Assembly: GCA_002371785.1 (NCBI GenBank)
Contig: DFGU01000050.1
Span: forward strand, 25,580-36,257
DNA: 10,678 bases
Reading direction: 5' to 3'
DNA from: Bacteroidales bacterium UBA3742
Lineage (GTDB): Bacteria; Bacteroidota; Bacteroidia; Bacteroidales; Paludibacteraceae
Shown here: positions 5,901 through 10,678 of the stretch, piece by piece
How positions within the stretch are numbered: position 1 is the first letter of the stretch
Layout of the letters: each line of letters begins with the position of its first letter
The notes under the pieces: model-generated
Database searches by the model: none
What the model was told of the DNA's origin: nothing
What the model saw: the letters and a program-made list of their open reading frames with translations, nothing else
Translations under genes and position numbers: made by a program

Positions 5901-8900
5901 GACGCAGCTCTTCCGACGATATCTTCGCTGCCAACAGCTGCTAACGGTTATGCCTTCATGGGTTATTACACCGATCATAATGGTGAAGGTACCCAGTATT
6001 ATGATGCAACAGGAACAAAGCTTGTGGCTTCCTATACTACAGCCGACGGCTTGGAACTCTTTGCTTACTTCAAGAAAGCAGAGATCACAGGTATTACGTT
6101 TACGGATGGAGCCGTAGTGGCACCAACTACATCGAAGACTGTGACAGCAGCCATTGAGCCGACACCGACAGGAACAACAACCGTTTGTTGGCGTGTGCTG
6201 TATAGTAACGACAACCCGCTTGATCCGCAACCTGCATTTACTCCGGTTAACGCACAAGGTACTTCGGTTAGTTTCATTGCTCCGGAAGCAAGCGGTATGT
6301 ATAAACTGGAAGCTGTATTGCATCTTGGTAGTGGCTGTGGCGGTGAAGAAGTGAGTACCTATGTGACTACCTTCCAAGTAGCCGGTGATCATACCGTCAC
6401 TGTACAATACAAGTGTGGAGACGAGACCATCGCTCCTTCTACAACGGTTACCGGACGTCCGCTCGTTTGGACGGAAGTAGTGGCACATGATATCTTCGGC
6501 TACACTTTCTCTGGCTGGACCGCCGGTGACGGTATTACGCTCCGCGATACAACAGCTGCACGTTTGGCAGAGTTGCAGGCTGAAGATCCGACAATAGTAG
6601 CTGTTAAACGGATGAAAGCGATATATGACGGTCGTCTGACAGCCAACTACACAAAGAAGGACTTCATCTATTTCAAGAACACCTTGGGGTGGAGTGGCGA
6701 TAATATCCATGTATATTTCTACTCTTCTTCCGGTTATTGGGACGATTCCAAAGGTGCAGGAGCCTCTGGTGCAGCATGTATCGGTAAAGGAAAGATGAAT
6801 CTTGTACCAGGCGAAACGGATATCTACTATTGGGATTATAGTGGAATTACCGGAGGAGCAGCCGCTGCAACCAAACATGTTGCGTTCACAAACAAGAATG
6901 AGATGGGGCAAGCTAACTTCTGGGACTGCGAGGTTGTTTATCCTACCAAAGGCAACAATGAAGGCTTCAGTACGGGAACTCCGATGTTCGTTCCGATAAG
7001 TCAAACAAAAGTTACGTACAATGGAAAGGCAGACTATTATAACAAGGGTTATTGGACGAAATACGCTGGAGGAACAGGCTATTCCGTAGATATATTCTTC
7101 GCTAAAGGTGGGGCATACGACAAATCCATCTGGTTTGAAGAAGGCGAAACAGCGGGTATGCCGTTTACAGCTACCGCTTACTTGAGTGGAGGAACCACTT
7201 TGGGCTTTAAGATTCATCGCTCCAGCGGTTTGTACTATTATAGTTCGACAGATGTAACTATGTCCAATGCTTCGACGGCAAAGTCTCTGACTTATGATGA
7301 CACCAACGCTACGCAAACAGGTATTACTACGAATGTCACCGGTGAATATACCTTCACGCTGACATGCGGTTCTGACGGCAAACTGAACGTTACCGTCAAA
7401 TATCCTGCCGCAGCTGGAGACTACCGTCTGGTTTATAGCGATGGAGTTCAGACCAAACCCCTAGTTTCCGATGTCGTACCGCAAGTGAACGGCGGAAAAG
7501 ACACCGTTTCGTTCTTTGTTCGTCCCGGAAGCACTCCTGTTCTGAAGATCCAACAAGCTTCTGTAAGTGCCGGAGTATTGAGTTGGGGTGACTATAGTAC
7601 TATTTCTTCATCGGTTTCCAGTCTTGAAGAAACAGGCGTTTATAATATATGCTTGCAGATGGACGGCTCTGGTGCTATCTCTGTAGAGAATGTTGAGGCG
7701 TACACCGGTAACTTCTACGTCCGTACGGACGCAGCCAACAACAAATGGGATAACTACCGCGCGCCGGATCACCTGATGACCTATTCCGAGTATTCGGAGA
7801 CCTATAGCGACTATACCCACTACTTCATGGCATATGTTGCTAATGGCAAAAATGTCACGTTCGTTGTAGCCAACGACTATAGCCCCAATATCTCGGATAC
7901 CTTGGTTCAATCTACTTTCCGCGGTGGTGACTCATATCATGTCAATGCTTCTGGTAATATTCTGGCGGATGCAAACGTCCGCTTCATGTGGAACAGAAGC
8001 AATAATGCAGTCTACCGTGCTTATCTGGCTAAGGCGCAGAGTGATGGATCGAAGTTCCTTGTGCTTCGTGCCAATAGTAGTGATGACTTGATGGATGAGA
8101 ATGGAAATCCGCTAACCGGTGTTAGCGAAGGAACTCCAGGCAATAACCATGGTGGCGGTCTCAACTGCATGCAGTTCACTGATAACCAAAACTGGATCTA
8201 CGAGGCAAATGTCAAAGTAAAACCGGGTGCGTTTGTCAAACTCTATGCGCATTTCCATGACAAAGACTTCTATTACAGAGGAAATGATAATAGCAACTTC
8301 AATGGCGAAGAAATAGCTGGTACTCCCAATGCGATCAATCTGATTACCGGAAGTGGCGACGCTGTGAAGGTGCGTGTCGTATATGATTTCAAAACCGACC
8401 GTCTATTAGCTGCATGGATGCCGGAAGGTGAGATTGATGAAAGTAAAGCCATCAATGCCGACGTAATGTTTATCCGCGAGCACCAAGGCGATATCTCGCA
8501 ATTGACTTTCACCGAATCCGGTGAAATTACCGCTATCAAGACCGCCTACGGCGTAATGCGCTTCAACAAATGGACGCTGAACAACAAGGACAAAGATACT
8601 CATACCGTATTAAGCAGTCCGGCATCCATCTATGAGCGTTCGCTATTCTGGATTAGCTTCCCGTTCCGCGTCAAACTGAACGATATATTCGGATTTGGCA
8701 CGTACGGCGTGGATTGGGCTATCCAGCGCTATGATGGTGCCGAGCGTGCAGAAAAAGGCTTCTGGGCAGAAAGCAGCGGTTTCTGGAAGTGGATGGATCG
8801 TAACACTGAATATCTGGAACCGAACCAAGGTTATCTCTTGGCGATTGACCTTGATTTGTTAGGCGAAAGCGCTTCTGTTTGGAATAATGGTGTGGAGAAT

Positions 8901-9893
8901 GTGGAACTCTACTTCCCGTCCTCTGGCACTATGCCGTCTATTACAAGTGCAGCAGTAGAACAGACTCTGCCGGACCACGCATGTACGATAGACCGAAGCG
9001 GAGAGTCCAATGGTCACGGCGGTACACTCGGCTCGGCATATAACCGTACCGTTATTGATAGTCACTGGAACGTGATGAGTGTACCGACGTATGTGAACAC
9101 CTCAAGCATCAATTTTGCTAACACGGCATGGATCACAACAGGTGACGGAAAACGCGGTCCGAACTTCCTCTACACATGGAATCCGGATGATAATACATTG
9201 ACAGCAACAGCTGGCGAAGGATATACCTACCACGCTATGCACGCATACATGGTTCAGTATTGTGGTAATGTCACATGGACGGCTTCCAGCGGTTCGCCTT
9301 ACTCGCTTATTGTAGCTCGCCGTACCTATGCAGAACAACCGAAGAAAGTGAACTTCTGTCTGGAAATTCAACAAAACGAGAAGATGATAGACCGTACATT
9401 TGTTCAGTTGAGCGACGATGAAGAGGTAAGCGCAGAATTTAGCTTCGGCGAAGATATGGGTAAAGAGTTTAACAGCCGCAAGGCGAATATCTACACCGTT
9501 ATTGAGAACTATCTGCCTGCGGCAGGTAACACATTGCCGATGAGCGATCAGACGACCGTTGTACCGGTAGGCGTGAAGACCACCGCAGCAGGTGAATACA
9601 CCTTTGCAATGCCGGATGGCACCAACGGCGTGAGCGTAGTCCTTATAGATAATATCGCAGGCACGCGCACTAACCTCGCCCTCTCTGACTATACCGTTTC
9701 ACTCAGCAAGGGCGATTTGAGCGACCGCTTTATGCTGGAGATTGCTCCGATCAAACAGATGCCGACAGACATTGAGAATGTACAAGGAGACAATGTACAA
9801 GGTACAAAGGTGCGCAAAGTGATGGTAGATGGTATCCTGTACATCGTTAAGGATGGAAAGGTATTTGATGCTCATGGTAGCAGAGTGAAATAA
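2856..9893 (+). CDS. Giant exported multidomain protein with InlB/Flg_new-type repeats
   Basis: This is a surface or secreted protein of about 2,345 aa with no enzyme domain recognised. A long basic n-region precedes a hydrophobic core (about 28-43, AVMLLMLLTLGVGQMW), a signal peptide. Then come an aromatic-rich module (about 45-260); three divergent InlB B-repeat-like modules (262-343, 345-420, 422-500); an unassigned module (500-642); five Flg_new/Listeria-Bacteroides repeats (643-1075) with recurring GYTFGGWYT-like and LYAKW motifs; an Ig-like part (about 1076-1178); another divergent repeat (1179-1268); a WSGDNIHVYFYSSSGYW module (about 1269-1410) with the look of starch-binding CBM25/26 domains, a tentative match; and a long C-terminal region with SFPFRVKLNDIFGFG and YLEPNQGYLLAID. 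The last 28 residues (KVRKVMVDGILYIVKDGKVF...) resemble tails of Bacteroidales type IX secretion cargo but are not the canonical sorting domain. The start at 2856 is chosen because the duplicated copy conserves this ATG; an in-frame ATG at 2820 would add 12 residues. Probably adhesion or glycan binding; this is inference. Confidence 0.9.
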   Translation: MKNYNLIEWLGKTDSHEKQTPQRFGRYAVMLLMLLTLGVGQMWGWNFGGNYGNDDVTIWFDNSATQLSNIKIYFENGQYSQDYSFSQIAGTDYWTITTHYAGYNKYEIHGTPKNSSDNWGWKTNAKGNGEEIYSGWLTRCFSPSTTSGQAGSWTVPGQKSVSYTRNSTTTANTLAGSGTSGSPYIIKPGTTIGVELSGTAIDGSCTKYYKFGSSTASTTNTKQVVASCVAGTTYSMEGYTGAKRDTYESRYASAGTLYFKAAYTISAAVSGENGSVSITSGGNYVYTGNTSFTVTATPDSGYEVDTWTVTGGTKTGSGNSITVSASNSANCTVTVTFRAIPASSHTISYTTVGTGWSYGTAPSSAEADETVTFVVNPTAGYTVSVTSSDVTLSGPNASNQYTFTMPDDDVAISVSATENKSSVTIVASPSGAGTFSPASPVLAGVATKPSVTATAVPGYKFSSWAITGGATISSTSTNPTTVTGKGAGADATLVANFVRTYAFVEGRFHITNASRNGTWTNTFSSGNWDESSTRIPFEYDNANHRFYLHTYATPKELTTQISGYNPFFYIKTSTASGSLTNVTSYWSATSTTITTAGTGGKKTLVHTGTLHNDYLRFNSSDESGYVVIYFDEAGVWYELEQSLKYDANGGTGSAPATAYYLKGTNATAASNPFTARTNYTFAGWNTDQYITGTNYAAGVSVPMNTNRMLYAKWDRTVTLEQEGATTEGSTTVIGTWNCATLPAISNPEKTGYTFGGWYTEVAGAGNLIIDTEGVLQADKTNWTDASGRFQRTPSAPASESKPLYAKWTQTVTLNANTGNHGSGSNTTATIVYKATAKSSITHCTPATGYHLEGYYTAETDGVKVLNADGSFAESDVTDYITDGKWTKACATTLYAHYEPNTYDVILDVNGATSGSNQTVVATFDAAMPTTQKTSGAAITAPSKTGYTFGGYYANNTGTGTQYYTNALASNHIWDVATNNTHIYAKWTANPYTITLTQSGETGYGSAGTASVTATYDAALPTISSLPTAANGYAFMGYYTDHNGEGTQYYDATGTKLVASYTTADGLELFAYFKKAEITGITFTDGAVVAPTTSKTVTAAIEPTPTGTTTVCWRVLYSNDNPLDPQPAFTPVNAQGTSVSFIAPEASGMYKLEAVLHLGSGCGGEEVSTYVTTFQVAGDHTVTVQYKCGDETIAPSTTVTGRPLVWTEVVAHDIFGYTFSGWTAGDGITLRDTTAARLAELQAEDPTIVAVKRMKAIYDGRLTANYTKKDFIYFKNTLGWSGDNIHVYFYSSSGYWDDSKGAGASGAACIGKGKMNLVPGETDIYYWDYSGITGGAAAATKHVAFTNKNEMGQANFWDCEVVYPTKGNNEGFSTGTPMFVPISQTKVTYNGKADYYNKGYWTKYAGGTGYSVDIFFAKGGAYDKSIWFEEGETAGMPFTATAYLSGGTTLGFKIHRSSGLYYYSSTDVTMSNASTAKSLTYDDTNATQTGITTNVTGEYTFTLTCGSDGKLNVTVKYPAAAGDYRLVYSDGVQTKPLVSDVVPQVNGGKDTVSFFVRPGSTPVLKIQQASVSAGVLSWGDYSTISSSVSSLEETGVYNICLQMDGSGAISVENVEAYTGNFYVRTDAANNKWDNYRAPDHLMTYSEYSETYSDYTHYFMAYVANGKNVTFVVANDYSPNISDTLVQSTFRGGDSYHVNASGNILADANVRFMWNRSNNAVYRAYLAKAQSDGSKFLVLRANSSDDLMDENGNPLTGVSEGTPGNNHGGGLNCMQFTDNQNWIYEANVKVKPGAFVKLYAHFHDKDFYYRGNDNSNFNGEEIAGTPNAINLITGSGDAVKVRVVYDFKTDRLLAAWMPEGEIDESKAINADVMFIREHQGDISQLTFTESGEITAIKTAYGVMRFNKWTLNNKDKDTHTVLSSPASIYERSLFWISFPFRVKLNDIFGFGTYGVDWAIQRYDGAERAEKGFWAESSGFWKWMDRNTEYLEPNQGYLLAIDLDLLGESASVWNNGVENVELYFPSSGTMPSITSAAVEQTLPDHACTIDRSGESNGHGGTLGSAYNRTVIDSHWNVMSVPTYVNTSSINFANTAWITTGDGKRGPNFLYTWNPDDNTLTATAGEGYTYHAMHAYMVQYCGNVTWTASSGSPYSLIVARRTYAEQPKKVNFCLEIQQNEKMIDRTFVQLSDDEEVSAEFSFGEDMGKEFNSRKANIYTVIENYLPAAGNTLPMSDQTTVVPVGVKTTAAGEYTFAMPDGTNGVSVVLIDNIAGTRTNLALSDYTVSLSKGDLSDRFMLEIAPIKQMPTDIENVQGDNVQGTKVRKVMVDGILYIVKDGKVFDAHGSRVK
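9777..9806 (+). repeat. 15-bp tandem duplication in the C-terminal linker
   Basis: AATGTACAAGGAGAC is followed by AATGTACAAGGTACA, giving NVQGDNVQGTK just before the conserved C-terminal tail of the giant protein. It adds five residues to the linker between the last domain and the tail. Confidence 0.75.
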
Positions 9894-9939
9894 CGAATGA
9901 AGGAATGAACGAATGAAAGAATTAGTGAATGAAAGATAT
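9892..9939 (+). repeat. Degenerate 8-bp tandem repeats between the two envelope genes
   Basis: Six 8-bp units run from the giant gene's stop codon: AACGAATG, AAGGAATG, AACGAATG, AAAGAATT, AGTGAATG and AAAGATAT. They create several ATGA start/stop overlaps in the 35-bp gap and supply the ATG at 9929. Slippage here would change the spacing or the start of the next gene. Confidence 0.7.
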
Positions 9940-10294
9940 GAAAAAGATGAATAAAATAATGATTAGAGCAGTGGGCGTACTGATAGTATGCCTGCTGCCC
10001 CTTGTTGCTTTCGCGCAACAAGATTGGAAATCTACCTCCACGATGACAGGCTCGGGAAGCGCCTATATGCCGGAGGTAACGGCAGTAGGGGCAACATCTG
10101 CAACAAGTGAATCTACAACTTCCGACTCCCATTCATCGGCGAATGCTCCGAGTGGTCGGAGAAAAACTTTAATTAATGGTCCGGAATCCGGTCAGGGGCT
10201 TTCGCCTATCGGGGATGCTGTGCTGCCGCTGATGCTGATGGCTTTCGCCTTCGGTGGAGTGGTGTACTTCCGTCGCCGTCGGACGGTAGAGTAA
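9929..10294 (+). CDS. Small exported protein with C-terminal membrane anchor
   Basis: This 121-aa protein has an N-terminal signal peptide (basic start, core about 12-28, probable cleavage after A29 in VAFA-QQDW). A Ser/Thr/Gly-rich, probably unfolded middle follows (about 30-90). The C-terminus has three parts: SPIGD (92-96), a hydrophobic stretch (97-114, AVLPLMLMAFAFGGVVYF) and RRRR (115-118). This layout is like sorting or anchoring tails processed by sortase/exosortase-type systems, and similar tails occur on Bacteroidales exported proteins, but no known signal is matched exactly. The gene follows the giant gene by 35 bp and ends at a strong terminator, so the two are probably co-transcribed and may work together at the envelope. 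Alternative in-frame starts are ATG 9938 and 9947, which leave the signal peptide intact. No specific function can be given. Confidence 0.8.
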   Translation: MKDMKKMNKIMIRAVGVLIVCLLPLVAFAQQDWKSTSTMTGSGSAYMPEVTAVGATSATSESTTSDSHSSANAPSGRRKTLINGPESGQGLSPIGDAVLPLMLMAFAFGGVVYFRRRRTVE

Positions 10295-10315
10295 TTGATG
10301 CCATCTCTCTACATA

Positions 10316-10359
10316 CCAAGGGCAGCTCCCGCAACGGGCTGCCCTTGGTGTTTTTTTTT
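10316..10359 (+). terminator. Strong intrinsic terminator after the envelope operon
   Basis: CCAAGGGCAGC (10316-10326) pairs perfectly over 11 bp with GCTGCCCTTGG (10338-10348), followed by TG and nine T (10351-10359). It lies 21 nt after the stop of the small exported protein and closes the unit with the giant gene. Confidence 0.95.
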
Positions 10360-10378
10360 ACGTTTTTTTCGCCAAAAA

Positions 10379-10411
10379 TTTGCGTATATCAAGAAAAAAC
10401 CGTACCTTTGC
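10379..10411 (+). promoter_or_regulatory. Bacteroidota-type promoter of the 44-aa gene
   Basis: TTTGC (10379-10383) and TACCTTTGC (10403-10411) have a 19-nt spacer. The whole segment 10379-10425 matches 141-187 at 42 of 47 positions with no gaps, including the A-rich spacer ending in CCG. The start codon is 37 nt downstream of the -7 box. Confidence 0.85.
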
Positions 10412-10424
10412 AGCGGCAAAGGTA
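10403..10424. promoter_or_regulatory. Inverted repeat over the -7 element
   Basis: TACCTTTGC (10403-10411) and GCAAAGGTA (10416-10424) form a perfect 9-bp dyad around AGCG. It has the same placement and nearly the same sequence as the dyad at 165-186. It could be an operator, a 5'-end RNA hairpin, or part of a promoter element common in this genome. Confidence 0.65.
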
Positions 10425-10447
10425 ATAATACGAAAAAAAATAAGACT

Positions 10448-10582
10448 ATGTTTGGTGTAAAATCTTCAAATCAGCCCATTAGCGGACAGTTCGCAGAGGA
10501 TTTCGTAAAGAATCTTCTTGAGGCAAGAAAGCAGCCAAGGCAAGATGCAAAGGAGATGTCGCACGTGATCATTTGTGATTAA
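10448..10582 (+). CDS. Small hypothetical protein, 44 aa
   Basis: From ATG 10448 the product starts MFGVKSSNQPISGQF and has a predicted amphipathic helix (about 14-28, GQFAEDFVKNLLEAR) and a charged end. No family is recognised. Support comes from context: a clear promoter and A-rich leader upstream, and a hairpin terminator 51 bp downstream, so the gene has its own short transcript. The open frame extends upstream to 10295, but that would run through a terminator and the promoter, so 10448 is the sensible start. The stop codon overlaps an ATG (TAATG) opening an 8-codon frame (10582-10608), which may be chance or a remnant of a lost second gene. By analogy with the promoter at 141 it might belong to a regulatory or toxin-antitoxin-like locus; this is speculative. 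Confidence 0.6.
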   Translation: MFGVKSSNQPISGQFAEDFVKNLLEARKQPRQDAKEMSHVIICD

Positions 10583-10632
10583 TGGCACAACTGCACTTAA
10601 ATCTATAAGTAGAGTCAGCGGGTAGAATAGCA

Positions 10633-10664
10633 AAAGAGAGCCGACCTTGAGGTTGACTCTCTTT
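10633..10664 (+). terminator. Hairpin terminator after the 44-aa gene
   Basis: AAAGAGAGCCGACC (10633-10646) pairs with GGTTGACTCTCTTT (10651-10664) around a TTGA loop, with one C-A mismatch and one G-T pair in 14. The 3' arm ends in TTT but no longer T run follows, so termination may be partial. The A-rich 5' foot and T-rich 3' foot also allow a weaker terminator for the opposite strand. Confidence 0.7.
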
Positions 10665-10678
10665 GCGTATGGATATGT

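Noticed and set aside
5463..7316. A 617-codon open frame on the minus strand inside the giant gene
   Set aside because: It is rich in Cys, Arg, Ile and Ser with no domain pattern, as expected for the antisense of Thr/Ala/Gly-rich repeat coding sequence. The plus frame is continuous and carries recognisable modules.
10295..10447. Upstream extension of the 44-aa gene to give 95 aa
   Set aside because: The extension would cover a strong intrinsic terminator and the promoter; the ATG at 10448 is placed correctly behind that promoter.

Overview
The window looks like a Bacteroidales (Bacteroidota) chromosome. Two promoters match the Bacteroidota form (TTTG near -33, TAnnTTTG near -7). Most genes have A/T-rich leaders without a Shine-Dalgarno sequence. 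The largest gene is a giant exported protein built from InlB/Flg_new-type repeats, with a C-terminal tail like those on Bacteroidales secreted proteins. The species cannot be named from the sequence.

Layout, all genes on the + strand. (1) 1-750: a compact type II toxin-antitoxin operon (antitoxin plus YafQ-like RNase) with its own promoter, a dyad over the -7 element, a strong Shine-Dalgarno and a hairpin terminator. (2) 750-1578: no credible gene, but unusually rich in structure: a perfect 28-bp palindrome, a second copy of a 35-bp repeat that also opens the window, an imperfect 25-bp inverted repeat, three copies of an AAAGTGCCAAAG-type repeat, a 38-bp-period array of hairpins with changing but still pairing stems, and four 11-bp tandem repeats. 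(3) 1579-2988: a 157/158-bp direct repeat (about 93% identical) carrying the start-codon region and signal-peptide coding sequence of the giant gene. The first copy is frameshifted and stops early, and a complete YhcG/DUF1016 PD-(D/E)XK nuclease gene lies between the copies. (4) 2856-10359: the giant surface/secreted protein (about 2,345 aa) and, 35 bp after it, a small exported protein with a C-terminal membrane anchor, closed by a strong intrinsic terminator. (5) 10379-10664: a single small gene (44 aa, unknown) with a promoter nearly identical to that of the toxin-antitoxin operon and its own hairpin terminator.

How the parts relate: the giant protein and its small partner look like one envelope or secretion unit. 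The nuclease gene appears to have been placed inside the 5' end of that unit, so any promoter of the giant gene that lay upstream of the first repeat copy is now separated from it by about 1.25 kb, and recombination between the copies would delete the nuclease and restore a simple arrangement. No enzyme domain was recognised in the giant protein. The most notable observations are the nuclease cassette bracketed by signal-sequence repeats, the structured-repeat intergenic region, and the repeated promoter-plus-dyad module.
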